Source: Bacteroidales bacterium | Lineage (GTDB): Bacteria > Bacteroidota > Bacteroidia > Bacteroidales > FEN-979 | DNA: 64,000 nucleotides | Direction of reading: 5' to 3' | NCBI GenBank assembly: GCA_025355465.1 | Contig: JANXZO010000024.1 | Coordinates: 95,336 to 159,335, forward strand | Shown here: piece after piece, positions 38,762-48,866 of the stretch | Layout: each line of letters starts with the position of its first letter | Numbering within the stretch: position 1 is the stretch's first letter | Made by a program: the position numbers and the translations under genes | Notes under the pieces: model-generated | The model's database searches: none | What the model saw: only the letters and a program-made list of their open reading frames with translations | What the model was told of the DNA's origin: nothing

Positions 38762-38762
38762 A

Positions 38763-40028
38763 TTACATATTGGCGATTATCTCAGTGCCGAATTCAGAAC
38801 ATTTTAGTTTTGTGGCCCCTTCCATCAGGCGCTCAAAGTCGTAGGTAACCCTCTTCTTTTGAATGGCTCCCTCAAGGCCCGACACGATCAGGTTGGCGGC
38901 TTCATACCAGCCCATATATTCAAGCATCAGCACACCAGAAAGTATGACCGATCCGGGATTAACCTGGTCTTTTCCGGCATATTTGGGCGCTGTGCCGTGG
39001 GTTGCTTCGAAAACGGCATGTCCGGTTACATAATTAATGTTGGCGCCCGGGGCGATGCCAATTCCTCCCACGATGGCAGCAAGGGCATCAGAGATGTAGT
39101 CGCCGTTTAGATTAAGTGTGGCGATGACCGAATATTCCGCAGGCCGTGTGAGGATCTGCTGCAAAAATGCGTCAGCGATCACATCCTTCACGATGATTTT
39201 TCCGGCGGCCACAGCGGTTTTTTGTGCTGCATCTGCTGCAGCTTCGCCCTGATTTTCTTTAATGTTATCATATTGTGCCCAGGTAAAAACTTTATCACCG
39301 AATTCGCGTTCGGCCAGTTCATAACCCCATATTTTAAACTGTCCCTCGGTAAATTTCATGATGTTACCTTTGTGGACGAGCGTTAAGGATGGTCTTTTAT
39401 GCTCCAGGGTGTAAAGTATTGCCGCCCGCACAAGACGTTCAGTGCCCTCCTTTGATACCGGCTTGATGCCAATCGACGATGATTCGGGAAAGCGGATCTT
39501 TTTAACCCCCATCTCGCCGATCAGGAAATCGATCAATTTTTTTACTTCCGGGGTGCCTTCCATCCACTCGATGCCTGCATAAATATCCTCAGAGTTCTCG
39601 CGGAAGATGACCATGTCAGTGGTTTCAGGATGTTTTACCGGAGTCGGCACTCCTTTGAAGTAGCGAACCGGACGGAGGCAGGTGTACAAATCGAGGATCT
39701 GCCGCAAGGCTACATTCAGCGAGCGGATTCCTCCCCCGACCGGAGTGGTCAGAGGACCTTTTATCGCCACAAGGTATTCACGTATTATATCCAGCGTAGC
39801 CTGAGGCAGCCATTCACCGGTTTGGTTAAAGGCCTTTTCACCGGCGAAAACCTCTTTCCAGATAATCTTCTTTTTTCCTCCGTAAGCTTTTTCAACGGCC
39901 GCATCAAAAACCCTGACGCTTGCACTCCAGATATCAGCTCCTGTTCCGTCTCCTTCAATAAAGGGAACCACAGGGAAATCAGGAACCGATATTTTACCAT
40001 TCACTAAGGTTATTTTCTCTCCACTCAT
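38763..40028 (-). CDS. icd: NADP-dependent isocitrate dehydrogenase
   Basis: TCA-cycle enzyme of 421 residues that oxidises isocitrate to 2-oxoglutarate. It is of the E. coli Icd type: substrate serine in [13 protein letters not shown], arginines in [42 protein letters not shown], the metal-binding [13 protein letters not shown] and the coenzyme block [20 protein letters not shown]. Length and motifs are complete. It lies downstream of the large adenylation/GNAT gene on the same strand, with about 90 bases between. Confidence 0.96.
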   Translation of the reverse strand: MSGEKITLVNGKISVPDFPVVPFIEGDGTGADIWSASVRVFDAAVEKAYGGKKKIIWKEVFAGEKAFNQTGEWLPQATLDIIREYLVAIKGPLTTPVGGGIRSLNVALRQILDLYTCLRPVRYFKGVPTPVKHPETTDMVIFRENSEDIYAGIEWMEGTPEVKKLIDFLIGEMGVKKIRFPESSSIGIKPVSKEGTERLVRAAILYTLEHKRPSLTLVHKGNIMKFTEGQFKIWGYELAEREFGDKVFTWAQYDNIKENQGEAAADAAQKTAVAAGKIIVKDVIADAFLQQILTRPAEYSVIATLNLNGDYISDALAAIVGGIGIAPGANINYVTGHAVFEATHGTAPKYAGKDQVNPGSVILSGVLMLEYMGWYEAANLIVSGLEGAIQKKRVTYDFERLMEGATKLKCSEFGTEIIANM

Positions 40029-40117
40029 CTTGATATAATTTTATGTTATTTCAGGTTTTCGAAAATCGTATCCGAAACAGCAACCTTTTCACTGGCTCCG
40101 GGAGGTAAAATTACAAA

Positions 40118-43100
40118 TTAATTAAGTGTTTTGATCAGTGCTCCCCATTTCTTGTCAACTTCGAAAAAATTCTTGAGATAGTAGTTTCCGAACAGAAAAT
40201 GGGCTTTCACCACCTTGATTTTTTGTGCTGCCATGCTGGTGAAGAAGTTCCGCATCATGGCGGAGGCCAGTCCTTTACCCTGCAATGATGAGGTAACGAC
40301 CATTCCGTCGAGAAGAACATTATGATCGTCCAGGAAACGGTAGGTAAGCCCGCCCACAATCCTGTTGCTGGCCTCGGTAATGATCTGCTGGTGATCGTGG
40401 TCGGAAATATCTTTGGGATAATTTTCCCGGAAAAAGAGCTGATACAACTGACCGATCTCGCGTGGCTCAATGGGTTCACGCTGTGTATACATTCTGCCGG
40501 TTTTATCCTGGATGCTGAACATGACCACAACATGCTCCTTCTGGCTTTCACCCACACGGAGAAAATCAATTCCCTGTCCGCCCTGATGGCGTGGGAAAAC
40601 CATCCTGCTGAAGATCTTCATGTCCTCCGCATCCACCAGGGTCGCCTGGAGATCGGACAGTTCAACCAGCTGAATGGCCAGTATTTCCGGAGTCTCCCTG
40701 AGACGGGCAAGAAAGCTGTCGAAACTTGTTCTGACAGTCGCAGGTGAATCGGAGAAGTAGGTGTAACGGTAGAAACTGTACCTGACGAGTTCCGCGAACT
40801 GCCCCAGTTTATAGAGTTCCATCAACTCGAGAATGGTCTGCTCCTTACCCCCGGAATTTGTAAGCGGATTCATCCTGTACCAGTCGGCATACTGATCGAT
40901 GGCGCTGTACATCGCAACCGGCAGGTAGTAACGGTTCAGGTTTGTCGTCAGATAGGTGTCGAGGGCTGTATTAATATCCGTGTCGTAAGCAGAAGTCACC
41001 ATTTTCTTCTTAAGGTCACTTTTCAGAGAGGTCAGGAATTTACGTGCCTGCTCCTTTCCCAACGCTTCGATACAGGCATCGAAAATCCAGTTTACGTCGA
41101 GTTGTTTTCTGCACCATGGATAGATTGAGGCAGTTTTAGCGAAAAAATCCCGCAACATCGGCTCAACGAGCGAAAGGGTGTTCTTATAATCAGACCAGCC
41201 AGCCAGCGAGAGGATAACAGCGCTCTCCTTGAAATCAAGTTCAGGGATGGAGATGTTGGAAGGGGATATATTTCCGGGAACGATCTGGAACCCGCTGTGA
41301 TGCCATGCCTTAAACACAATGCTGAAGGATTTGATGAATATTTTCCGCCAGGCATTTTCCCTGATATTTCCCGTCGACTTGTCAATTTCTGCCAGTTCCC
41401 GGATCTTGTCCCAGGCTGTTAGTCCGCCGATGTACTGTGTGGTTAGTATTCCCAGGCCGGGTCGGCTGCTGCCCAGCATCGGGGCTACCGCGGGTCCCTG
41501 AGGAAATCCCGCAAGTGATGCCAGCCAGTAAAAAGTGTCAGGCTTGGGTCTGAAATCGGAGGTTTCACTCATCACGAGGTGGATGTCGAAATGTTTCTCG
41601 GTGGTGGTATTGATCGACAACCGGTAGTGTTTAAATTCTTTGAAAGCAAGCAGCCGCAAAACCCAGATCCCGCTGTCGGGAACCTCGGCAAGGTCGAAGT
41701 CGGATTCGTTGAATGTAAGCAGGATGCTCTCTTTCAGGAAGGTGGTGGTCTGGAATATCTTCAGCATCCTTTGCTTCTCGGGTTCAGAGATGCCATGTTC
41801 GAATACTACTTTCGATTTCCATTGCTGCATTGTTGCGGGGAGCGAGTTGGCCTCAACATCTTTTTCAAAGACCTCTGCCAGCTTATAAAAATAGGTCTCC
41901 GCAAGCTCCGAAAGCCAGGGATCCTGTTTATGCAGGATCCATCTTGACAGTTCTGCTCTAACGGCCACATAAAATTCGAGATGCAGCACCGCAAAATTAT
42001 AGAGCAGGCCCAGCACATCACCAAAAGCCCGCTGACTTTTTTTGTTGGCAGGCCATCTGAGGTTGGTCCTGTACCAGTAGAGCCGCTGTTTCAGGGCGTC
42101 CAGCCTGTGTTTGCCGAAGTTACTGCCAGCAATTTCACGGATCGAATTCTCATTCAGGAAAGACAAGCCTGATTCGATAAATGCCGGCATGTAGGAGATC
42201 TCCTCCGGACGCGGTGCCTTCAGGAGGATTAAACGGTAGGCAAGGCATCTGAGTTCCTCATCCGGGTGATAAGCAAGGGCCTGAAGCCGGTGCCTGATGG
42301 CAAGGGCGAGTCGGGGTTCTGCGTTGGCGAGAACTTTTCCCAACTCTGTTGTGGCGGCAAAGGACTCCTCCGATGTACTGAAATAGGATTTGAATAAAAG
42401 GTTACAGGTAAGGAACAGGCCCTGATCCCGCACGGTGGTCAGCACCGGGAAGGAGTCTGCGGACCGTAATTTAAATGAGTTCACGAAGACCCCGGCCGAG
42501 ATATGCTCCATGGTGAGATCCCATCCCTCCTTCACGGGACAAAATCGTACAAGTTCTGCATTGCCCAGCCATAATTTTGGTTGCCGGGTAAAAATGCCCA
42601 GGTCAAGATCGGCTGAAGCGATACGGTATTTCAGATCTCCGATCTGGTACCAATTGTTTTTCAGTTTTTTAAAAACAAGAATATTGCCTGTCCGTCGGTT
42701 GATCAACCGTTTTTTATCATACAGGATATCGGATTCCAGGATGCCCAGGTCGCGGTAAAACCATTTTGGAATCGTGAGGGTAAAATCATCGGTTGTAATC
42801 TTTACGAAATGACTAAGGTATAGCTTATCAATGGTCTCTCTGAAATCAGACTCAATGACTTTACGGTTGAAGGAACCTTTTGGGGTAAGTTCTCCGCGTT
42901 CACTATCAAAATCACGATCGAGCAGACTGAAATTTATCACACGCTCATACGGTGCCACATCCTGATTGGCGCCCATCACGATCTGGTGGAAATACTCCCT
43001 GACATTTTCTCCTGTAAGAGATTCAAAGATTGGATCACGCCGGTCGGGAACGATGAGAAGAACGTTATAAGGGCGGTTGTCGCCGACGAGGAAGACACTT

Positions 43101-44707
43101 TTTATCCCGGGAACCTTATAGAATTTTTTTTCTATCACCTGCGGTGCGATTGTTTGCCCACGATTATTTTTGTAGATGTCTTTTACCCGGTCGATGATCT
43201 CATAATAACCCTCCTTGTTTATCCTGAAAACATCTCCTGTAGACAGCCACCAGTCCCCGGATGCATCGCCAGGGTAGGGGATTACATCGTCCGGACCAGC
43301 CTCTTCGAGGTAACGGCCGATGTAGTGACCGCTTAGCGCCAGTTCGGCGTCGGCGGTGAGCCGGGTTCTTACACCCGGAAGCGGCACCCCGACTGTGAAT
43401 TCGCGATATTCTCCCGGGGGGGTCATGGTGATTCCGCCGGTTGCTTCCGTCATGCCGAAGCCGCTGTTAAGATGGATCCCGTATTCGTTAAAAAATTTGA
43501 AAACAGAAGGGTCAAGATAGCCGGCTGCGGAAAGGCCCCAGTGCAGGCGTTGTCCGACTACTTCCCTGACTCTTTTTTCACGGATTTCATGGTTTTCGAT
43601 CCTGCTGATCTTTTCCTGGCAACGTTCATAAAGCTCCTGCCAGCGCAAGGGGATGCTGATGAACCCGGTAGGATTCATTTTTGGAAAGAGCGAAAAGAGC
43701 GTTTCCGCCGACGTGTTGCCGGAGAATACATAGGTGCCGCTCCAGAATATGGCGCCGGTCATTTCCAGATACCTTCCGAAAGTATGGAAGAGGGGGAGGA
43801 AGCACAGAAACGTCTCATCGCCAACTTCAGGCAAGGCAGCTGCCCTGGCAAACCGTTTGCTGACAATGTTATAAACAGAGAACGAAACACCTTTCGGCAC
43901 TCCGGTGCTGCCAGAAGTGAACATGGTGGTGGCGACCTGGTTTATTGGCGGATGCTTGTGTTTTGCCAGGGTGACATCAATATCCCAGCGGCTGATGCGC
44001 TTACTCTCTTCAACCAGATATGGGATTTCGCTGGTTTTAGCGGTAACGGGTTGAAGGGAGAAGATGAGGAATTTTATGGCAGATTGCTCCCTCACCTTTT
44101 TGAGTATCGAGAGGCGGTCTTCGGTATCTGCAAGGGCAATATTGATCTTCAGTTCATTGAAAATCGGAATCAGGATATCGGCATTGAAATAGGGGCTTAC
44201 CGGGGTGTCAAAAATCCCATTCATCAGGCAGGCGAGATCGGTACAGGCGCCTTCGAGGCAGTTTTCGGCATAAATAGCGACACGCGGCCTGGTTTCGAAA
44301 GAGATAAAGAAAAGGCTTGCAATTTCATGCAGTCGCCGGCTAATCTGTTCATAGGTCCAGTCAACCGCTACCGCCGATGACATATCCTTGAACAGCACCT
44401 TGTTCGGATGTTCTTCTACCCGCTGGTTCATCAGATCGCGAAGGGAAAAGCTTGTGTGACGGAGGATTTTAAAAACCACTTCCGCCCATCGTTCCGTCAT
44501 TTCTGGTTTTCCGAGTGCCTGCAGGAATTTCGGCTTACGCGTATGGTTAAGAAAGTCGTGCCAGGTGGTGAGGGAGACTTCCTGTTCGGTTCCACCGGCA
44601 AAAACATTTTCGGCAATGGTGACAATTTCAATTGGAATATTCTCGTTTTCAGTAGCGGTAAAGTTATTTGATCTCCATTTGTCCAGGAGGGATGCTATTT
44701 GAGGCAT
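40118..44707 (-). CDS. Adenylation (ANL) domain fused to kinase-like middle region and C-terminal GNAT acetyltransferase
   Basis: Single chain of 1529 residues. Residues about 85-690 form an ANL adenylation domain: P-loop TSGSTGVPKG (264-273), CFLPLFHTFGR, GFGMTEATGGI, STGDVFRINKEGYYEIIDRVKD and a terminal ELTPKGSFNRKVIE block where the catalytic Lys lies. It resembles long-chain acyl-CoA synthetases. Residues about 690-1000 are largely helical with HEAT-like stretches. Around 1120-1200 a GFQIVPGNISPSNISI segment looks like the catalytic loop of a protein-kinase or phosphotransferase fold. About 1400-1529 is a GNAT domain (VVTSSLQGKGLASAMM as acetyl-CoA site). No carrier-protein serine was found. 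It may couple acyl activation to acyl transfer; substrates are unknown. Confidence 0.75.
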   Translation of the reverse strand: MPQIASLLDKWRSNNFTATENENIPIEIVTIAENVFAGGTEQEVSLTTWHDFLNHTRKPKFLQALGKPEMTERWAEVVFKILRHTSFSLRDLMNQRVEEHPNKVLFKDMSSAVAVDWTYEQISRRLHEIASLFFISFETRPRVAIYAENCLEGACTDLACLMNGIFDTPVSPYFNADILIPIFNELKINIALADTEDRLSILKKVREQSAIKFLIFSLQPVTAKTSEIPYLVEESKRISRWDIDVTLAKHKHPPINQVATTMFTSGSTGVPKGVSFSVYNIVSKRFARAAALPEVGDETFLCFLPLFHTFGRYLEMTGAIFWSGTYVFSGNTSAETLFSLFPKMNPTGFISIPLRWQELYERCQEKISRIENHEIREKRVREVVGQRLHWGLSAAGYLDPSVFKFFNEYGIHLNSGFGMTEATGGITMTPPGEYREFTVGVPLPGVRTRLTADAELALSGHYIGRYLEEAGPDDVIPYPGDASGDWWLSTGDVFRINKEGYYEIIDRVKDIYKNNRGQTIAPQVIEKKFYKVPGIKSVFLVGDNRPYNVLLIVPDRRDPIFESLTGENVREYFHQIVMGANQDVAPYERVINFSLLDRDFDSERGELTPKGSFNRKVIESDFRETIDKLYLSHFVKITTDDFTLTIPKWFYRDLGILESDILYDKKRLINRRTGNILVFKKLKNNWYQIGDLKYRIASADLDLGIFTRQPKLWLGNAELVRFCPVKEGWDLTMEHISAGVFVNSFKLRSADSFPVLTTVRDQGLFLTCNLLFKSYFSTSEESFAATTELGKVLANAEPRLALAIRHRLQALAYHPDEELRCLAYRLILLKAPRPEEISYMPAFIESGLSFLNENSIREIAGSNFGKHRLDALKQRLYWYRTNLRWPANKKSQRAFGDVLGLLYNFAVLHLEFYVAVRAELSRWILHKQDPWLSELAETYFYKLAEVFEKDVEANSLPATMQQWKSKVVFEHGISEPEKQRMLKIFQTTTFLKESILLTFNESDFDLAEVPDSGIWVLRLLAFKEFKHYRLSINTTTEKHFDIHLVMSETSDFRPKPDTFYWLASLAGFPQGPAVAPMLGSSRPGLGILTTQYIGGLTAWDKIRELAEIDKSTGNIRENAWRKIFIKSFSIVFKAWHHSGFQIVPGNISPSNISIPELDFKESAVILSLAGWSDYKNTLSLVEPMLRDFFAKTASIYPWCRKQLDVNWIFDACIEALGKEQARKFLTSLKSDLKKKMVTSAYDTDINTALDTYLTTNLNRYYLPVAMYSAIDQYADWYRMNPLTNSGGKEQTILELMELYKLGQFAELVRYSFYRYTYFSDSPATVRTSFDSFLARLRETPEILAIQLVELSDLQATLVDAEDMKIFSRMVFPRHQGGQGIDFLRVGESQKEHVVVMFSIQDKTGRMYTQREPIEPREIGQLYQLFFRENYPKDISDHDHQQIITEASNRIVGGLTYRFLDDHNVLLDGMVVTSSLQGKGLASAMMRNFFTSMAAQKIKVVKAHFLFGNYYLKNFFEVDKKWGALIKTLN

Positions 44708-44823
44708 ACATTAATTGTTTATGACGAAATCTTTTCTAAATTTATAACGTTATTTTTAATCCGGCCTATTTACCTATAAACTTGCGAACCTTTTATTTAG
44801 TGTTTTCCTTATAAATATAAATT

Positions 44824-47085
44824 ATGTTAGTCGATATCAGTTCCATACAGAAAACTTACGAAAAAATTGCAAAAGGCGTTGAAGTCGCCCGCAGATTGCT
44901 GAACAAGCCCCTCACACTGACTGAAAAGATCCTTTACGGACATCTGTACAATGAAAATCCGGGAAAAGCCTTCCAACGGGGCGGAGATTATGTTGATTTC
45001 CTGCCCGACCGTGTTGCGATGCAGGATGCTACCGCACAGATGGCACTCCTCCAGTTTATGACCGCCGGCAGATCATCCGCCGCAGTGCCCGCCACGGTAC
45101 ATTGCGATCACCTCATCATGGCTCAGTCAGGCGTAAAACCAGATATGGTTTCGGCGCTTTCGCAGAACAGGGAGGTGTATGATTTTCTCGAGACGGTGGC
45201 TGCAAAATATGGTATTGGCTTCTGGAAACCCGGAGCCGGGATCATTCACCAGGTGATCTTCGAAAACTACGCCTTCCCCGGAGGAATGATGATCGGAACC
45301 GACTCTCATACGCCAAACGGCGGCGGACTGGGGATGGTTGCCATCGGTGTTGGCGGTGCGGATGCCGTTGATGTCATGTCGGGTATGGCACTGGAACTGA
45401 AGATGCCTAAAGTGCTTGGTGTCCAGCTCACCGGAAAGCTGAGCGGCTGGGCTTCTGCCAAAGATGTTATCCTGAAACTTGCAGGCATACTCACAGTGAA
45501 AGGCGGAACCGGATTCATCGTCGAATATTTTGGGGAGGGTACAGAAAGCCTCTCCTGTACAGGAAAAGGAACCATCTGCAACATGGGTGCTGAGATTGGA
45601 GCTACCTGCTCTGTTTTTGCCTATGATTCGAGAATGAAGAGCTACCTGGATGCCACAGGTCGCGGTGCAGTTTCTGATCTCGCCGACAAATATGCAGCCC
45701 TGCTTGTTCCCGATGCAGAGGTTCACCTGGATCCGAAATCCTATTATGATGAGTTTATTACGATCAATCTTTCCGAAGTAGAGCCTTATATCAACGGACC
45801 CTTTTCCCCGGATGTGGCACATCCCATTTCAGCATTCAAGGCCTTTGTGAAAGAGCATGATTATCCCGAGACGCTTGAGGTCGGACTGATTGGCTCCTGC
45901 ACCAACTCTTCCTATGAAGATCTTTCACGTGCGGCCTCTGTGGCGAAACAGGCGCGGGAGAAAAATCTGAAAGTGAAATCGGAATTCGTGATAACGCCCG
46001 GATCCGAGATGATCAGGTACACCTGTGAACGCGACGGACTCCTCGACACCTTCAAGGATATCGGCGGGGTGGTGATGGCCAACGCCTGCGGTCCGTGCAT
46101 CGGACAGTGGTCACGCAAAATCGACAACCCCGACCGTAAGAATTCGATCCTCAACTCCTTCAACCGGAACTTTGCCAAGCGCAACGACGGCAACTCCGGA
46201 ACCCACAGCTTTATCTCCTCACCCGAGATCGTTACGGCGCTGACACTCGCCGGAGACCTGACCTTCAACCCAATGACCGACACGATTGTCAATGAGCAGG
46301 GGCGTGAGGTCAAATTGGATGAACCAACTGGCCATGAACTGCCTCCCCGCGGTTTCGATGTGAAAGATGCCGGCTACCTGGCACCGCCTTCGTCGGGCGA
46401 AGGAGTGGTTGTAAGCGTTAGTCCTGATTCGGAGCGGCTGCAACTCCTGGCTCCGTTCGACGCCTGGGATGGAAAGGATCTCAAAGGGATGCATCTTCTG
46501 ATCAAGGCCAAGGGGAAATGCACTACCGATCATATCTCTATGGCTGGCCCGTGGCTGAAATTTCGCGGACATCTCGACAATATTTCGAATAACCTCCTGA
46601 TGGGTGCCGTGAATTTTTTCAACGAGAAGACCAATTCCGTGAAGAACTCGGAAACCGGCGAGTATGCTGAAGTTTCAAAAACCGCCAGGTTCCACAAGGC
46701 GAAGGGCATCCCGACGCTGATCATCGGAGATGAAAACTATGGCGAAGGCTCCTCCCGCGAACATGCTGCCATGGAACCCAGGCATCTTGGTGTGCGAGCT
46801 GTGCTTGTAAAGTCGTTTGCACGTATTCACGAAACCAACCTGAAGAAACAGGGGATGCTTGCACTTACCTTTGCAGATCCTGCTGATTATCTGAAGATCC
46901 TTGAGGATGACACCTTTGATCTCCTGGGACTCGAAACGTTCACACCGGGAACACCGCTCACGCTTGTCATTCATCATAAAAACGATACCACGGAGCAGAT
47001 ACGGATCAACCACACCTACAGCGACCAGCAGATCCGTTGGTTCAAGGCCGGCAGTGCGCTCAACTTCATGAAGTCGCACGCTTAG
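44824..47085 (+). CDS. acnA: Aconitate hydratase
   Basis: Aconitase of 753 residues, of the mitochondrial-like type found in Bacteroidota, interconverting citrate and isocitrate. The [4Fe-4S] ligands are visible as the Cys in [11 protein letters not shown] and the pair in [11 protein letters not shown]. Other diagnostic blocks: [47 protein letters not shown] and, in the C-terminal swivel domain, [22 protein letters not shown]. Its stop lies 7 bases from that of the convergent acs gene. The symbol acnA is used for family level only. It forms a metabolic group with icd and acs. Confidence 0.95.
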   Translation: MLVDISSIQKTYEKIAKGVEVARRLLNKPLTLTEKILYGHLYNENPGKAFQRGGDYVDFLPDRVAMQDATAQMALLQFMTAGRSSAAVPATVHCDHLIMAQSGVKPDMVSALSQNREVYDFLETVAAKYGIGFWKPGAGIIHQVIFENYAFPGGMMIGTDSHTPNGGGLGMVAIGVGGADAVDVMSGMALELKMPKVLGVQLTGKLSGWASAKDVILKLAGILTVKGGTGFIVEYFGEGTESLSCTGKGTICNMGAEIGATCSVFAYDSRMKSYLDATGRGAVSDLADKYAALLVPDAEVHLDPKSYYDEFITINLSEVEPYINGPFSPDVAHPISAFKAFVKEHDYPETLEVGLIGSCTNSSYEDLSRAASVAKQAREKNLKVKSEFVITPGSEMIRYTCERDGLLDTFKDIGGVVMANACGPCIGQWSRKIDNPDRKNSILNSFNRNFAKRNDGNSGTHSFISSPEIVTALTLAGDLTFNPMTDTIVNEQGREVKLDEPTGHELPPRGFDVKDAGYLAPPSSGEGVVVSVSPDSERLQLLAPFDAWDGKDLKGMHLLIKAKGKCTTDHISMAGPWLKFRGHLDNISNNLLMGAVNFFNEKTNSVKNSETGEYAEVSKTARFHKAKGIPTLIIGDENYGEGSSREHAAMEPRHLGVRAVLVKSFARIHETNLKKQGMLALTFADPADYLKILEDDTFDLLGLETFTPGTPLTLVIHHKNDTTEQIRINHTYSDQQIRWFKAGSALNFMKSHA

Positions 47086-47092
47086 TTTACAG

Positions 47093-48841
47093 CTATTCCT
47101 CGAGCGATGTCAGATCGCCTGTATCCTGACCAAGTACCCTGGCCCGGACAACCCTGCGCATGATCTTGCCACTGCGTGTCTTGGGCAGTCCGTCGGTGAA
47201 AACGATGTGGGTTGGTCTGGCAATCGGGCCGATCTCATTTTCGACATGAGTTTTCAGCTCTTCGCCAAGCTTTTCGCTGGCGGTGAAACCATCCCTGAGT
47301 ACAACAGTTGCATGGATAATATTTCCGCGCAGTTCGTCGGGTAATCCTACAGCCGCAGCCTCGGTTACGGCAGCGTGACTGACCAGGGCGCTCTCTATTT
47401 CGGCCGACCCGAGCCGGTAACCACTTACCTTTATCACATCATCGATACGACCGATAACCCAAAAGTAACCATCTTCATCAATTTTGGCGGAATCGCCGGC
47501 CAGGTACCAACCCTGCGCCTGGTACTTTTCCCGGTATTTTTCTACAAATCTTTCGGGATCGTGAAGGATCGTGCGTGCCATACCGGGCCATGGATTCTTG
47601 ATAACCAGGTTTCCCTCTTCACCCTGTTTTACCTCAGCACCATGGTCATCCACGATGCCAATTTCATTGCCGAAGAACGGCTTGGCGCATGATCCGGGTT
47701 TCAGCGGCATTACCGGGATGGGGGTGATCATGAACCCGCCGGTCTCTGTTTGCCACCAGGTGTCCATGATCGGGCATTTGCAATGACCAATCACCTCATG
47801 GTACCATTTCCAGGCTTCGGGATTAATGGGTTCGCCAACGGAGCCAAGCAACCGGAGAGAGCTGAGATCATGGCGGTTGGCCCAGGAAGAACCGTAACGC
47901 ATCAGACCACGGATCGCGGTGGGCGAGGTGTAGAGGATATTGATGCCGTACTTTTCGATCATCTGCCACCAGCGATCCTCGGGTTTGATGTCAAATACGT
48001 ATTTATGGGCGGTGGCGGTATACACAGCATAACCTCCATGGGTATGGACAAGTCCTTTTGCTTTGCCCGTGGTTCCCGAGGTGTATAGGATAAACAGGGG
48101 ATCTTCCGCGTCCATCACTTCGGTTTTGCAATCCTTTGCATCGAGCGGCATCGACATGAGGTCGTGGTACCAGAAATCCCGGTCATTTTCCATGTAACAC
48201 TCTTGTCCGGACCGTTTTACCGTAATACATACTTCAATGGTGGCCGACCGTTTCATCGCATCATTGGCAATTGCTTTCAGGTTGGTGGCCTTTCCCCGCC
48301 GGTAACCGCCATCAGCCGTGATCAGGATCCTGCTATGTGAATCATGGATACGTTCTGCCAGTGATTCAACGCTGAATCCGCCATACACCACGCTGTGAAC
48401 CGCGCCGATCTTGGCACAGGCGAGCATGGCGATCACCAGTTCAGGAATCTGCGGCATGTAGATGGTGATGACGTCGCCTTTTTTACCACCCATGGCCATC
48501 AGGATATTGGCAAATTTTGCGACTTCGCGATTCAGTGCATGATATGAGAAAGTGCGCAAATCGCCGGGCTCGCCTTCCCAGATGATGGCAAGTTTATTGC
48601 GCGTGGCAGACTTCAGGTGGCGGTCGATCGCATTGTGGATGATGTTGAACTTCCCGCCGGTAAACCATTTGTAAAACGGTTTTTTGCTGTCGTCGAGCAC
48701 CTTATCCCATTTCTTATACCATTCGAGCTTCTTTGCTTCGTCCGCCCAGAAGCCTTCACGGTCTTCGATAGACTTTTGATAAACAGCTTCGTAATTTTTA
48801 ATATGCGCATGTTTTACAATTTCCTTTGGAGGATAGTACAT
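47093..48841 (-). CDS. acs: Acetyl-CoA synthetase with internal deletion
   Basis: ANL enzyme that activates acetate to acetyl-CoA through acetyl-AMP. Present: the P-loop LYTSGTTGKAKGLVH, the acetate-pocket tryptophan motif DTWWQTETGG, GDSAKIDEDGYFWVIGRIDD and the catalytic-lysine end LPKTRSGKIMRR. Missing: about 40 residues after KPEDRWW, where all Acs enzymes have a segment of type CTADIGWVTGHSY; the sequence jumps straight to QMIEKYGINILYTSP. The frame stays open. The lost part includes acetate-pocket and CoA-side residues, so the product is probably inactive. The start at 48841 (MYYPPKEIVKHAHI) replaces a longer frame that would begin inside the upstream gene. Length is 582 residues against the usual 620-650. 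Confidence 0.9.
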   Translation of the reverse strand: MYYPPKEIVKHAHIKNYEAVYQKSIEDREGFWADEAKKLEWYKKWDKVLDDSKKPFYKWFTGGKFNIIHNAIDRHLKSATRNKLAIIWEGEPGDLRTFSYHALNREVAKFANILMAMGGKKGDVITIYMPQIPELVIAMLACAKIGAVHSVVYGGFSVESLAERIHDSHSRILITADGGYRRGKATNLKAIANDAMKRSATIEVCITVKRSGQECYMENDRDFWYHDLMSMPLDAKDCKTEVMDAEDPLFILYTSGTTGKAKGLVHTHGGYAVYTATAHKYVFDIKPEDRWWQMIEKYGINILYTSPTAIRGLMRYGSSWANRHDLSSLRLLGSVGEPINPEAWKWYHEVIGHCKCPIMDTWWQTETGGFMITPIPVMPLKPGSCAKPFFGNEIGIVDDHGAEVKQGEEGNLVIKNPWPGMARTILHDPERFVEKYREKYQAQGWYLAGDSAKIDEDGYFWVIGRIDDVIKVSGYRLGSAEIESALVSHAAVTEAAAVGLPDELRGNIIHATVVLRDGFTASEKLGEELKTHVENEIGPIARPTHIVFTDGLPKTRSGKIMRRVVRARVLGQDTGDLTSLEE

Positions 48842-48866
48842 GCCATCGACGGGAAGGTCGGTTAAA

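Noticed and set aside
43472..44380. A 302-codon open frame antisense to the adenylation domain
   Set aside because: It lies wholly opposite the well-conserved ANL motifs, has no recognisable domain and no promoter; a composition shadow.
45127..45822. A 231-codon open frame opposite aconitase
   Set aside because: It covers conserved aconitase blocks and has no motif of its own.
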